This document shows positions 16,348 through 25,272 of a DNA stretch of 58,249 nt, piece after piece. How positions within the stretch are numbered: position 1 is the first letter of the stretch; each line of letters opens with the position of its first letter. Source of the stretch: Oribacterium sp. P6A1. Its GTDB lineage: Bacteria > Bacillota > Clostridia > Lachnospirales > Lachnospiraceae. The notes under the pieces were generated by a model. The model was not told where the DNA came from and ran no database searches. It was given only the letters and a program-made list of their open reading frames with translations. The position numbers and the translations under genes were made by a program. The stretch lies in the NCBI RefSeq assembly GCF_000702885.1, contig NZ_JNKO01000019.1, positions 1 to 58,249 on the forward strand, written 5' to 3'.

Positions 16348-17151
16348 ATGGATCACGATAATCTTTTAGAAGGACGAATAAATGACCTTTCCGAGAGAGC
16401 ATACAGCAATGACTATTTGACCTATACACATTTTTTGTCAGAAGGTGATTTAGCGGTTTTTCATTCTATGCTGATAAACAGTGGAATTTCTCGGCATTCA
16501 AATGTTTATAACGGAAGCAGGTATATAATTTACGGAGGACACCCTGACTCTGACAGAAATATTATCTGCTTTCTTCCGGGCTATATTACAGAAGAGGACT
16601 TCCTTAGCTCTGAGCCCCTGACAGGTGATATTATAAAGTGTCTGCATATTGTACCCTTGAACCAAAAATTTGCAGATACTCTTTCTCATCGTGATTTCCT
16701 GGGGGCACTTATGAATATGGGTATCGAAAGGGATCAGATAGGTGATATCCTTGTCAAGGAATCAGATGCCTTTGTTTTTGTTCTTTCTGAGATAGCCGGG
16801 ATTATAGCCCGGGAACTGTCAAAAGTCAGACATACCTCCGTAAAATGTGATATCGTCTCTCCTTCTCTATGTACTATAGAACCAAAGTTTACTGAGATTT
16901 CCGGTTCTGTGGCATCGGAACGTCTTGATGCGATAGTATCTATGGTATTTCACATTTCCCGTGGAAAGGCTCAGGATTTAATCAGAGCTGAAAGTGTTTT
17001 TGTTAATGGCAGAACTGTTACTAGTGTAAGCTCCGGTTTAAATCCTAATGATAAGATTTCTGTCAGGGGATACGGCAAATTCATTTTTGACGGAATGGGT
17101 AACGTTACAAAAAAAGGCAGGATCTATGCCAATGTTAAAGTATATTCATGA
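16348..17151 (+). CDS. ylmH: YlmH-type S4-domain RNA-binding protein
   Basis: 267 residues. The N-terminal YlmH domain includes TYTHFLSEGD, GGHPDSDRNIICFLP and RDFLGALMNMGIERDQIGDI, the conserved hallmark of the family. A C-terminal S4 domain (about 185-250) contains ERLDAIVSMVFHISRGKAQDLI and VFVNGR. In Bacillus, YlmH acts in ribosome-associated quality control (RqcP-like); in other bacteria it sits in the division cluster. Here it is placed behind hflX with a 3-bp gap rather than with cell-division genes, which links it to a ribosome-rescue theme. Confidence 0.88.
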   Translation: MDHDNLLEGRINDLSERAYSNDYLTYTHFLSEGDLAVFHSMLINSGISRHSNVYNGSRYIIYGGHPDSDRNIICFLPGYITEEDFLSSEPLTGDIIKCLHIVPLNQKFADTLSHRDFLGALMNMGIERDQIGDILVKESDAFVFVLSEIAGIIARELSKVRHTSVKCDIVSPSLCTIEPKFTEISGSVASERLDAIVSMVFHISRGKAQDLIRAESVFVNGRTVTSVSSGLNPNDKISVRGYGKFIFDGMGNVTKKGRIYANVKVYS

Positions 17152-17170
17152 GTCCTACTATTATGTAAAT

Positions 17171-17205
17171 AAAAAACGCAGCAGCCAAAACTGCTACGTT
17201 TTTTT
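17171..17205. terminator. Bidirectional terminator
   Basis: AAAAAACGCAGCAG / CTGCTACGTTTTTTT stem with one mismatch. It is shared by ylmH (+) and the convergent binding-protein gene (-). Confidence 0.88.
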
Positions 17206-17211
17206 ATGTAT

Positions 17212-18093
17212 TTATTTCAAAGTAAATACGTTTGATCCAAACCACTCGTTGGAAATCTTTTCAACTGTACCGTCAGCAACCATCTCCATGAGAACGTCCT
17301 TAACCGCTGATGCAAGTGCATCATCGCCTTTCTTGAATCCGATTCCGTATTCCTCAGCTGCAAGGGTATCATCAAGAATCTTCATATTCTTTCCAGATGA
17401 CTTGATCTGATATCCTGCAACTATGCTGTCCATGCAAACCGCATCGCAGGCTCCTGACTCAAGATCCATAAGTGCCGTATTATAATCAGCCACTTCTGTG
17501 AGTGAACCGAAGGATGCAAGAAGGTCTGCATTGTCATTGATAGCATTTAATCCGGAGCTGTCCTTCTGAACCTCTACTGCCTTACCGTTCAGATCTTCCT
17601 TTGTTGCGATATCTGAATCTCCGTTTACAACAAATACCTGATTGTTGGCCATATAAGGTCCAACCCATGTGTAGGCATCTTCACGTCCCTGCATGGTAAA
17701 ACCATTCCAGATACAGTCGATGTTTCCTGATTCAAGCTCCATATCCTTTGCATCCCAGTTAATAGGCTGCGGAACAAACTCAAGTCCTAAACGCTTGGCT
17801 GCTTCCTCTGCAAGGGCAAGATCAAAACCTGTATACTCTCCGTTGTCTCCTACAAAACCCATAGGAGGAAACTCCTGATCAAAACCAACTGTAAACTTAC
17901 CTGTTGCAGTATCTACGGCTGTTGATGACTGTTCTGCTGCAGAAGTCTCTTCCTTTGATTCTGCCGCTGTTGTTTCAGCCTTTGTCTCTGCTGTCTTTGT
18001 TGTTTCAGCAGGTGCCGAGTTACCTGATCCACATGCGGCAAGTGAACTCATAACCATTAATCCGGCAGCCATTAATACTAATCTCTTTTTCAT
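17212..18093 (-). CDS. Amino-acid ABC transporter substrate-binding lipoprotein
   Basis: 293 residues. A lipoprotein signal with lipobox SSLAAC (Cys about 21) is followed by a low-complexity Thr/Glu/Ala linker to about residue 65. A type-2 periplasmic binding fold (PBPb) then begins FTVGFDQEFPPMGFVGDNGEYTG. It contains the typical GFDLALAEEAAKRLGL and DCIWNGFTMQGRE segments of polar-amino-acid binders, and ends VEKISNEWFG. It captures an amino acid outside the cell for an ABC importer. No permease or ATPase gene is adjacent, so its partners must be elsewhere. AGGAGG precedes the ATG. Confidence 0.9.
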   Translation of the reverse strand: MKKRLVLMAAGLMVMSSLAACGSGNSAPAETTKTAETKAETTAAESKEETSAAEQSSTAVDTATGKFTVGFDQEFPPMGFVGDNGEYTGFDLALAEEAAKRLGLEFVPQPINWDAKDMELESGNIDCIWNGFTMQGREDAYTWVGPYMANNQVFVVNGDSDIATKEDLNGKAVEVQKDSSGLNAINDNADLLASFGSLTEVADYNTALMDLESGACDAVCMDSIVAGYQIKSSGKNMKILDDTLAAEEYGIGFKKGDDALASAVKDVLMEMVADGTVEKISNEWFGSNVFTLK

Positions 18094-18211
18094 AATCCTT
18101 CCTCCTGATATACGGGCGTCATTACATTTATAATAACGAGACCCGTTATTCTTTCCAGCTATTTATCTTTTATAATTCAACACTCTACCATGCTAAAGCG
18201 TTGATGTCAAC

Positions 18212-18264
18212 AAAAAAGTCGCTTTACAGAAATTCCGATATCCGTATATCCGTAAAACGACTTT
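18212..18264 (-). terminator. Terminator of the M18-lipoprotein operon
   Basis: Minus-strand stem AAGTCGTTTTAC / GTAAAGCGACTT, then TTTTTT. The loop holds short repeats of ATATCCG type. Confidence 0.8.
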
Positions 18265-18328
18265 ATTCACTGTCTGTAAATTTTCAACCACAGGTGTTAT
18301 AAGTCAGCAGCCCGGTCTAAAAAATCTA

Positions 18329-19672
18329 TTACTTAGCTGCACTCTCACTTTCAGAAGCTTCAGTAGCTGCCTCGGTGGATTCAGACTCAGGCTCATATAC
18401 ACTTTTAACACTCTTGGTCTTATATCCGCCTTCTCCGTCAAGGTCATTTACTTCCTTAGTCTCTTCCTCTGTCTCCTCTTCAGTCTCAGCCTCAGTTTCC
18501 TGAATCTCTGACTGCTCCTTTTCAACTACGTTCACATTATTCTGAATATACTCAAGAACCGCATCGTTTATAGCCTCTTCCTTAACGAGGTCACCTCCAA
18601 ACTGTTCTATGAGCTGCACCTTGTTGAGTTTTCTTCCGTAAAGACCGCTAAGTTTATCTGCAAGCTTATTGATAAGCTCATCTGTAGCGGATATTCCCTG
18701 CTCCTCTGCGATGGTAGCAACCACTATTCTCTGTTTTGCATAATCAGATGCAAAATCACCCATTTGCTCCTTAAACTCATCAACAGTCATGCCATACATT
18801 TTAAGCATATCAGAAAGACCATAACCATATTTTGATGCATTGTCTATCTCAGATCTGATAACATACGCTTCTGCATAATCCTTCATCTCTGTTGTGATGC
18901 CGATTTCTGCTTTATCTACAATCTGCTGAAGAGCCTCTGACTGAACGTTACTATTGAATGCATAATCTGCCTGAGCCTGGAGCAGTGCTCTCTGCTCCTC
19001 TCTGAATTCGGCAACTGTCTTGGCCTCTGTTTCAAGATCCTCACCGTGAGAAGCAAGCCATTCATCAGTAAGCTCAGCTGTTCTTGATACCTTATTTACA
19101 GTCACCTCAAATACAGCAGGCTTTCCGTTAAGCTTCTCATTTCCATAGTTCTCCGGGAAAGTAACATTAACAGTTACCTTATCCCCTTTCTTCGAACCGA
19201 TAAGCTGATCTTCGAAGCCATCAATGAACTGACCTGAACCAAGAGTCAGCTCATAGTTCTTGCTTGATCCTCCCTGGAACTCTTCTCCATCAACTTTTCC
19301 GACAAAATCTATAGTCACTGTATCACCGGACTTTGCTGCTTCATCAACTTCATCCTTGTATGTTGACATGAGGCTGTTGATCTGTGCATCGATCATAGAA
19401 TCATCTACTACAGTTTTAGGTGCAACCTCAACAGTTAAATCCTTGAGATTTCCCATCTTGACATATCCCATATCCTTAAGCTTAGGCATGTCAGGCACAA
19501 CAATATTTTCAAGCTCAGCTATGGCAGGATCCTCTGCAGCAACTTCACTTGATGTAGCTGCTGCGGCAGCAGTTGTCTCTGCAGTATCCTTTGTCTTTCC
19601 TGTTCCGCATGCAGCAAGAGAAGCTGCTGTCAGCACTGCAGCTGCTGCAAGAACCATTTTTTTCTTTCTCAT
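18329..19672 (-). CDS. Trigger-factor-like FKBP peptidyl-prolyl isomerase lipoprotein
   Basis: 447 residues. The lipoprotein signal ends LTAASLAAC (Cys about 22). After an Ala/Thr linker comes an FKBP-type PPIase domain (GDTVTIDFVGKVDGEEFQGG, YELTLGSGQFIDGFEDQLIG, KVTVNVTFPENYG). A helical trigger-factor C-terminal-like region follows (TDEWLASHGEDLETEAKTV and an MYGMTVDEFKEQM-type segment). The tail is acidic and Glu/Thr/Ser-rich. Domain order resembles trigger factor without its ribosome-binding N-domain, moved outside the membrane, so it is a probable extracytoplasmic folding factor like PrsA. The frame opens farther upstream, but GAGGAG precedes the ATG at 19672. It is 45 bp downstream of the aminopeptidase gene. 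Confidence 0.85.
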   Translation of the reverse strand: MRKKKMVLAAAAVLTAASLAACGTGKTKDTAETTAAAAATSSEVAAEDPAIAELENIVVPDMPKLKDMGYVKMGNLKDLTVEVAPKTVVDDSMIDAQINSLMSTYKDEVDEAAKSGDTVTIDFVGKVDGEEFQGGSSKNYELTLGSGQFIDGFEDQLIGSKKGDKVTVNVTFPENYGNEKLNGKPAVFEVTVNKVSRTAELTDEWLASHGEDLETEAKTVAEFREEQRALLQAQADYAFNSNVQSEALQQIVDKAEIGITTEMKDYAEAYVIRSEIDNASKYGYGLSDMLKMYGMTVDEFKEQMGDFASDYAKQRIVVATIAEEQGISATDELINKLADKLSGLYGRKLNKVQLIEQFGGDLVKEEAINDAVLEYIQNNVNVVEKEQSEIQETEAETEEETEEETKEVNDLDGEGGYKTKSVKSVYEPESESTEAATEASESESAAK

Positions 19673-19717
19673 AATTATCTCCTCATTATTATTTATATAA
19701 TCTGCATTATTCAGCAA

Positions 19718-21109
19718 TTACTTATTGAATGCTGCAAATGCTTTATAAGTATAGTAAACATCCAACTTTGAAGTGATTTCAAAGGGGGCATGCATGGAAA
19801 GTACAGGAACACCCAGATCTACAGTATCTACGTCCATATTTGCGATAAACATGGCTATTGTTCCGCCGCCGCCTGCATCTACCTTTCCGAGCTCTCCGAT
19901 CTGCCACATCACATCATCGGATTCCATGTAACTTATTACTCTCTGCATAGTTTCGGCCGATGCGTCATTGGATCCTGATTTACCTCTTGAACCTGTATAC
20001 TTGGTAAGTACCGGTCCTCTGTTAAGGTAAGAAGCATTGTTAGACTCATATACATCAGGGAAAGTTGGATCAAAGGCAGCATTTACATCTGCAGAAAGAC
20101 ATAAGGAATTCCTGAGTACATCCCTTACTCTCTCACCCTCGGCCTCTACAAGATCCTCCATATAATGAAGGAGCATATCCCCGGCCATTCCGGTAACACC
20201 TACAGATCCGATTTCCTCCTTATCCACGAGAACTGTAACAGTTGTATACTCCGGTTCTTTACATTCAAGCTCTGCCATAAGAGCTGTATAAGCACATACC
20301 TTATCATCCTGTCCGTAGGCACCTACCAGAGAACGGTCAAGTCCCACATCGACAGCGTGCTGGGCAGGTACCATTGTGATCTCAGCTCTCAGGAAATCTT
20401 CTTCGATCATTCCGTACTTTTCATTCAGAATGGAAAGTACCTTAAGCTTAAATGCTTTCTTTACTTCCTTATCTGCGATAGGTGTAGATCCCAGGATAAT
20501 GTTAAGCTCTTCGCCCTTTATTCCATCAGCAAGCTTTCTCTGGTTCTGCTGCTGTGAAAGATGAGGAAGCAGATCTGAAACTACAAAAACCGGATCTCCC
20601 TCATTTTCGCCGATGTTAAGGTCTACGGCTGTACCATCCTTAAGCATGACACGTCCATGCATGGCAAGTGGTGTGACACCCCACTGATACTTTTTGATTC
20701 CGCCATAGTAATGAGTCTTAAAATAAGCAATCTCATCCTTCTCATAAAGCGGATTCGGCTTTAAATCAAGACGTGGAGAGTCGATGTGTGCGATATTGAA
20801 GTGCACACCATCAATAAGCGGTCTCTTTCCGAATGTTGTGAGGATGATATTCTTTCCGCGATTGTTAAAATATACCTTATCACCTGTCTTATATTTCTTG
20901 CTTCTTTCAAACGGAACGTAGCCACGTTCTTCAGCCATTTCAATAGAATACTTTACAGCTTCTCTTTCGATTTTTGCATTATCAAGATACTTTTTATAAC
21001 CTTCACAAAACTCAATGGCTTTTTCTATCTCTTCCGGTTTTTCCATACCGATGTTTTTGATCTTATAGCAAAGCTTTTCTTCAAGCTTCTGACCCTCAGT
21101 CTTTCCCAT
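19718..21109 (-). CDS. M18 family aminopeptidase
   Basis: 463 residues of zinc-dependent aminopeptidase I. Metal-binding contexts are visible: FNIAHIDSPRLDLK (His), GAYGQDDKVCAY (Asp), LVDKEEIGSVGVTGM (Glu-Glu), LSADVNAAFDPTFPDVY (Asp), and the terminal His in VLSMHAPFEITSKLD. It removes N-terminal residues from cytosolic peptides, forming large oligomers in known relatives. Length fits the long ApeA-type bacterial branch. No signal peptide is seen. A GAGGAA site precedes the ATG. It is first in an operon with the trigger-factor-like lipoprotein. Confidence 0.9.
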   Translation of the reverse strand: MGKTEGQKLEEKLCYKIKNIGMEKPEEIEKAIEFCEGYKKYLDNAKIEREAVKYSIEMAEERGYVPFERSKKYKTGDKVYFNNRGKNIILTTFGKRPLIDGVHFNIAHIDSPRLDLKPNPLYEKDEIAYFKTHYYGGIKKYQWGVTPLAMHGRVMLKDGTAVDLNIGENEGDPVFVVSDLLPHLSQQQNQRKLADGIKGEELNIILGSTPIADKEVKKAFKLKVLSILNEKYGMIEEDFLRAEITMVPAQHAVDVGLDRSLVGAYGQDDKVCAYTALMAELECKEPEYTTVTVLVDKEEIGSVGVTGMAGDMLLHYMEDLVEAEGERVRDVLRNSLCLSADVNAAFDPTFPDVYESNNASYLNRGPVLTKYTGSRGKSGSNDASAETMQRVISYMESDDVMWQIGELGKVDAGGGGTIAMFIANMDVDTVDLGVPVLSMHAPFEITSKLDVYYTYKAFAAFNK

Positions 21110-21212
21110 ACTTTTTTCCTCTCTTTTGATGTCAAACTCATTCCGTGATCAGCTGTATTTCATACAGACCATATCTTATGGCATTCTAATCACTTTATGT
21201 GTATAAAATGTG

Positions 21213-21238
21213 AAAAAGGACCGGCAAATTGCCGCCCC
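21213..21238 (-). terminator. lepB terminator
   Basis: Minus-strand stem GGGGCGGCA - ATT - TGCCGGTCC (one mismatch, one G-U), then TTTTT, about 22 bp beyond the lepB stop. Confidence 0.7.
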
Positions 21239-21259
21239 TCTTTCACCAGGACACTAATG

Positions 21260-22138
21260 TCACTTTACCAATCCGATGTCGTTTAACGGCCAATACTTTA
21301 CATATACCTTTGCCACCATTCTGTCTCTGGCAACCATATTGTAATTTCCCCAATAACGGGCGTCCATGGAATTGTTTCTGTTATCTCCCAATACATAGTA
21401 GTGACCTTCCGGTACAACCACATCTACTTCCGGAAACTGTTTACCATCGACTATCATAGGCTCTGACAGATAAACCTCTTCCTTTGCCACACCGTTTACA
21501 TATACGGTTCCTACTGGAACCTCGGGGCTGGAACCATCAGGATTCTTTCCTATCTTTATATTATGAAATTCAGATGCGTCAGCTGTTCCCGTCTGTTTTA
21601 TCTCTATATGATCCCCGGGCATTCCTATAACTCTTTTTACATAGTACACTACAGAGTTTTTACTATCATCCCTGCCACACAACGGACACGCATGCCGGTC
21701 ATTTTCCCTGTACATCTGATTATCATTCTTACATGTATATCCATACTTAAATATGGCTATATCATCTCTCTGAACCTCGCCGAATGTATACTTTAATCGT
21801 GATCCGAAAACACGTGCCCCCGGCATGATGGTAGTCTCCATGGAACCGGTAGGAATTGTGGAATTGGCAATGATAAAATTATTAATGCAGAAAGCCAGTA
21901 CTGCCGCAACAGCAAGTACCTTGATCCAGTCAATGATTTCCTCCAAAACCGGATTTTTTATTTTTCTATCCTGTTTTTTATTTCCATCATCCTTTTCACT
22001 ATCAGCTTTTATATCGCCGCTCTCAGAAAATGACTCCATATTATCTTTTTTTACTTCATTACTGTTCTTATTCTCATCATTTTCAGATTCAACAGGTTTT
22101 CCATCTTTATCAACAAGCTCAAAAAAATTATCTGACAT
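21260..22138 (-). CDS. lepB: Signal peptidase I with cysteine-rich insertion
   Basis: 292 residues. A charged cytoplasmic tail (1-65) precedes one membrane helix (about 70-92). The catalytic Ser is in IPTGSMETT (S99) and the catalytic Lys in YYVKRVIGMPGD (K168). Later boxes are VPEGHYYVLGDNRNNSMDAR. It cleaves signal peptides of exported proteins at the outer face of the membrane. Between the Ser and Lys boxes is an unusual insertion with C136, H149, C151 and C154 (ending RHACPLCGR), which looks like a small zinc-binding loop. The 65-residue acidic N-terminal tail is also longer than usual. It is followed by its own terminator and lies 66 bp downstream of a DUF3783 gene. Confidence 0.92.
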   Translation of the reverse strand: MSDNFFELVDKDGKPVESENDENKNSNEVKKDNMESFSESGDIKADSEKDDGNKKQDRKIKNPVLEEIIDWIKVLAVAAVLAFCINNFIIANSTIPTGSMETTIMPGARVFGSRLKYTFGEVQRDDIAIFKYGYTCKNDNQMYRENDRHACPLCGRDDSKNSVVYYVKRVIGMPGDHIEIKQTGTADASEFHNIKIGKNPDGSSPEVPVGTVYVNGVAKEEVYLSEPMIVDGKQFPEVDVVVPEGHYYVLGDNRNNSMDARYWGNYNMVARDRMVAKVYVKYWPLNDIGLVK

Positions 22139-22204
22139 ATTTCTCCTTCATCCCCGGATGGAGATTTTACACGGGTTAAAGTTTATCAAACCGGCTGAAA
22201 TAAT

Positions 22205-22525
22205 TCAATCAATCCCGGATTTTTCAATACTTTCATGCTCTTTTTTTATTTCTTCGTAAAGTTTTTGTAACGGCCACTCTCTGTTTGTTTCAGTTTCAAC
22301 ACATTTTAAGGCTATCCTTATCCCCTTTTGCCTAAGTCCTGACAAAAAATTATCAAGATCATTTCTTGACATACCACGCATTATCAGAATCTCTGCGTTA
22401 TCCGGTAACGATGAGATCTCAGCTTCATCAATGCTGTCTATTTTTATTCTGTTTAAAAATGCTATGGACTTAACCTTTACAATCTTATCCCTATCATTCT
22501 TATTTATATACAGTATACTTTTCAT
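22205..22525 (-). CDS. DUF3783 domain protein
   Basis: 106 residues. The C-terminal part (FLSGLRQKGIRIALKCVETETNREW with PLQKLYEEIKKEH) matches the DUF3783 pattern, in which a Lys-Cys/Ala-x-x-Thr-x-x-N-x-x-W core is typical. Function is unknown. The N-terminal half is a predicted alpha/beta segment with ILIMRGM, suggesting a small Rossmann-like fold. GAGGT precedes the ATG. It probably shares a transcript with lepB downstream. Confidence 0.7.
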   Translation of the reverse strand: MKSILYINKNDRDKIVKVKSIAFLNRIKIDSIDEAEISSLPDNAEILIMRGMSRNDLDNFLSGLRQKGIRIALKCVETETNREWPLQKLYEEIKKEHESIEKSGID

Positions 22526-22764
22526 GGTTTTACCTCTATATTATGGACAATCTGTGAAAATGTATTTGAATTTTAAATCATGTTTTCCCGTTTGTTAAGA
22601 CTGATCATTAAAGCTATTATCAAATAATCATTTATTGAAAGCATTAGTCTTCAATGATAGAATCACTATATATACAGGCTATGATTTGTTGTTTCTTTTA
22701 TAACCTATTGCCTGTGAAAGCTGTTCATTTATAACGATTATTCTTAGCAATTAAGATAGTATGT
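22526..22764. other. Divergent intergenic region
   Basis: AT-rich spacer between the leftward DUF3783-lepB unit and the rightward hydrolase. An imperfect inverted repeat (CTTTCAATAAATGA with TCATTGAAGAC, about 22623-22665) is the only structure I see. Confidence 0.3.
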
Positions 22765-23793
22765 TTGTTTATCATTATAAGAAAGGAGCCGTATATTTCG
22801 GTTCAATTTTCATTCCCGGAGGGACTGAAAATTGAAAATTCTACTATGGAAAGACGCGAATGGTATTCTCCATCTGCAAATGGAGACGGAAAAATTTATA
22901 ATTGCTTATACAGAAACGAAAAGCTTGAACAAAAAGCTGTTATGATTATCGTTCATGGTATGCAGAGCCATAGCGGACGTTATCTTGAATGGACTTCGGA
23001 ACTGACATCTCTCGGGTACGCTGTTGCCATGCTGGACCTTCAGGGACATGGTAAATCTCAAAATCATTCCGGAAGTTTCGGTGAGAAAAACGGATGGAAC
23101 TATATGCTTCACGATATAAGACGATTGATTCTTAAGGTCAGGAAGTGGTTTCCTGATCTCCCTGTTTTACTTTTCGGACATTCCATGGGGTCTTTCCTTG
23201 CCCGTTCATATGTAACAAAGTTTCCCGCAGATGTGGATGCCTTGATACTGAGCGGTACCGCCGGATTTAACTATTCCCTGTATTCAGCCTTTGGCGTTGT
23301 CACAGCAGATTTAAAGATAAGCGGACCTATGGCGCCTGCCACAAAATACGGAAAAATCATAACTGATTTATTCAACCGGGACATTGCAGATCCTGTTAAT
23401 GATGCAGCCTGGTGCTGTTCAGTCCCTGAGATATGTGAACAGCATTTAAAAGATCCTTTGAAAACATTTTTCACCATAGGCTCATATTATGAGATGCTTA
23501 AGGGGCTTATTTCAATACGTGAAGATAAGTGGGCTGTCAAGGTTCCCATCATTCCCATCTATATTTTTGCCGGGGGTGCAGATCCTGTAGGCGAATACGG
23601 TAAGGGACCTGCCACCGTTTATGCCTGGCTTCATGGAACAGGACATGATGTAAGTTTACGTATATATCCGGGTAAACGCCATGAAATGATTTGGGAATCC
23701 AATAAACGGGAGGTCCGGGATAATCTTTACAACTGGATTGATTGCAAATTACCAAAGATAAATCGCCTGAAGCAGGCTTTATGTGAGTCATAA
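22765..23793 (+). CDS. Alpha/beta hydrolase, monoacylglycerol-lipase-like
   Basis: 342 residues. It contains VMIIVHGMQSHSGRY (oxyanion region), the nucleophile elbow LLFGHSMGS (Ser), IFAGGADPVGE (Asp) and IYPGKRHEM (His), in the order typical of serine-aminopeptidase S33 / lysophospholipase-type proteins. It is cytosolic and probably hydrolyses a lipid ester; the substrate is unknown. The start is uncertain: the ATG at 22765 has no ribosome binding site, a strong AAGGAG lies at 22783-22788 ahead of an ATT codon (22795), and an ATG at 22846 would best match the usual N-terminus of homologues. Confidence 0.85.
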   Translation: MFIIIRKEPYISVQFSFPEGLKIENSTMERREWYSPSANGDGKIYNCLYRNEKLEQKAVMIIVHGMQSHSGRYLEWTSELTSLGYAVAMLDLQGHGKSQNHSGSFGEKNGWNYMLHDIRRLILKVRKWFPDLPVLLFGHSMGSFLARSYVTKFPADVDALILSGTAGFNYSLYSAFGVVTADLKISGPMAPATKYGKIITDLFNRDIADPVNDAAWCCSVPEICEQHLKDPLKTFFTIGSYYEMLKGLISIREDKWAVKVPIIPIYIFAGGADPVGEYGKGPATVYAWLHGTGHDVSLRIYPGKRHEMIWESNKREVRDNLYNWIDCKLPKINRLKQALCES

Positions 23794-23934
23794 TTATTTA
23801 TTATTACATAATCTTATTAATTTAAAATAAGATATACATAGTCAGAATTTGATTATTATTTAGTATTGGTGAATGACATATCGATTATTTCACTACTATT
23901 TATGCCGTCTCAAAGGCGGCGGAATGGAGATATT

Positions 23935-24540
23935 ATGTATATTACATGCTTGGATGTTGAAGGCGTACTGGTTCCTGAGATATGGATTGCTTTTTCAAAA
24001 GCCAGTGGAATACCTGAATTGAAAAAGACCACCAGAGATGAGCCGGATTATAATAAACTCATGAACTGGAGACTTGGTATCCTTAAGGAACATGGTCTCG
24101 GACTCAGAGAGATTCAGGATGTTATAGCCACTATAGATCCGCTGCCAGGTGCAAAGGAATTTCTTGATGAGCTCCGTTCATTTTCACAGGTGATTCTTAT
24201 TTCAGATACTTTCGAGCAGTTTGCATCGCCTCTTATGAAAAAACTTGGCAATCCAACACTTTTCTGTAACACCCTGGAAGTTGCACCAAATGGAGAGATC
24301 ACAGGCTTCAAGATGCGCTGCGAAAAATCGAAACTCACCACAGTAAAGGCTCTCCAGTCAATAGGTTATGATACTATTGCTTCCGGAGACAGCTACAATG
24401 ACCTTGGTATGATTCAGGCCTCAAAGGCCGGTTTCCTTTTCCGCAGTACTGAAAAGATCAAGGCTGATTACCCTGACCTTCCTGCCTTTGAAGAATACAG
24501 TGATCTTCTTGCCGCAATTAAGGATGCCATGACTAAGTGA
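23935..24540 (+). CDS. thrH: ThrH-type phosphoserine phosphatase / homoserine phosphotransferase
   Basis: 201-residue HAD enzyme. Motif I is LDVEGVLVPEIW, the ThrH version of DxDGT with Glu, and is followed by IAFSKASGIPEL. Motif II is VILISDTFEQF, and motif III/IV is ASGDSYNDLGMI. The first and second motifs match Pseudomonas ThrH, which dephosphorylates phosphoserine and can transfer phosphate to homoserine. It would supply serine or threonine biosynthesis in the cytoplasm. The frame is open from 23866; the ATG at 23935 has a GGAGA site and begins directly with the motif-I strand, as in the family. Confidence 0.88.
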   Translation: MYITCLDVEGVLVPEIWIAFSKASGIPELKKTTRDEPDYNKLMNWRLGILKEHGLGLREIQDVIATIDPLPGAKEFLDELRSFSQVILISDTFEQFASPLMKKLGNPTLFCNTLEVAPNGEITGFKMRCEKSKLTTVKALQSIGYDTIASGDSYNDLGMIQASKAGFLFRSTEKIKADYPDLPAFEEYSDLLAAIKDAMTK

Positions 24541-24586
24541 CATTCACACAGATTTATTTATATCTTCGATATCTTATCAAAATAAA

Positions 24587-24666
24587 AGTCATCCCCTGTC
24601 TTTTTGTATGTTTCAGCTTTCACTGAAAACAAGCCGTAAAGACAGGCGGATGACTTTCTTTTTTTT
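24587..24666 (+). terminator. Long branched terminator after thrH
   Basis: Outer stem AGTCATCC/GGATGACT plus CTGTCTTT/AAAGACAG, with a nested TTCAG...CTGAA hairpin, ending in TTTCTTTTTTTT. Confidence 0.8.
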
Positions 24667-24741
24667 AAACTATAAAAGCTGAATTATTTAAGCAGAGCAC
24701 CCCACGTTCTGTGAGACATAACTCTTAACTCCGGTAGAAAT

Positions 24742-25209
24742 CTATACCCGGTGGCTTATTATCCTGTCCAAAAGACCGTTACAGCCCTCCAGTATGCTCT
24801 TATAGACATTCTCAAATCTACGTGTATACCATGGATCCTCGATTATGGCATCAGGTGTACCTGCATACTCCATAAGATAATGAACCTTCCCCTGAGGATC
24901 TCCATCGAAGAGACGGTTCAGGTTATACATATTTTCTTCATCCATGGCAATGATAAGATCATAGTCTTCGTATTCAGACTTCTCTATCCTTCTGGCGCGA
25001 TGATTACCTATAGGGATTTTATGAGATTCCAATGTCTTTCTCATAGGGAGATAAATCTGATTACCTATCTCTTCAAGTGAAGTAGCTGCAGAATCAATAA
25101 AGATTTCCACATTTGAAGGTCCTCTATTCTTGATTAAATACTTCATAATGTACTCTGCTGATACAGACCTGCATATATTGCCGTGACAGACAAATAAAAT
25201 ACGAATCAT
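24742..25209 (-). CDS. Low-molecular-weight protein-tyrosine phosphatase
   Basis: 155 residues. The P-loop FVCHGNICRS (C-x5-R-S) lies within the first 15 residues, and the general-acid Asp is in IIEDPWYTRRFE. This is the full LMW-PTP architecture. Cytosolic enzymes of this class remove phosphate from tyrosine or arginine residues, often controlling exopolysaccharide kinases; no such kinase is adjacent. A TTG two codons upstream (25215) is an alternative start closer to AGAGGG; the ATG at 25209 gives the usual N-terminus. An HxlR regulator lies 63 bp upstream on the same strand. Confidence 0.88.
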   Translation of the reverse strand: MIRILFVCHGNICRSVSAEYIMKYLIKNRGPSNVEIFIDSAATSLEEIGNQIYLPMRKTLESHKIPIGNHRARRIEKSEYEDYDLIIAMDEENMYNLNRLFDGDPQGKVHYLMEYAGTPDAIIEDPWYTRRFENVYKSILEGCNGLLDRIISHRV

Positions 25210-25272
25210 TTCCAAAAAATCCCTCTAAATCTACGGTTTCCCGACTTTTTTCATCCATCGCCATGTTGATAT

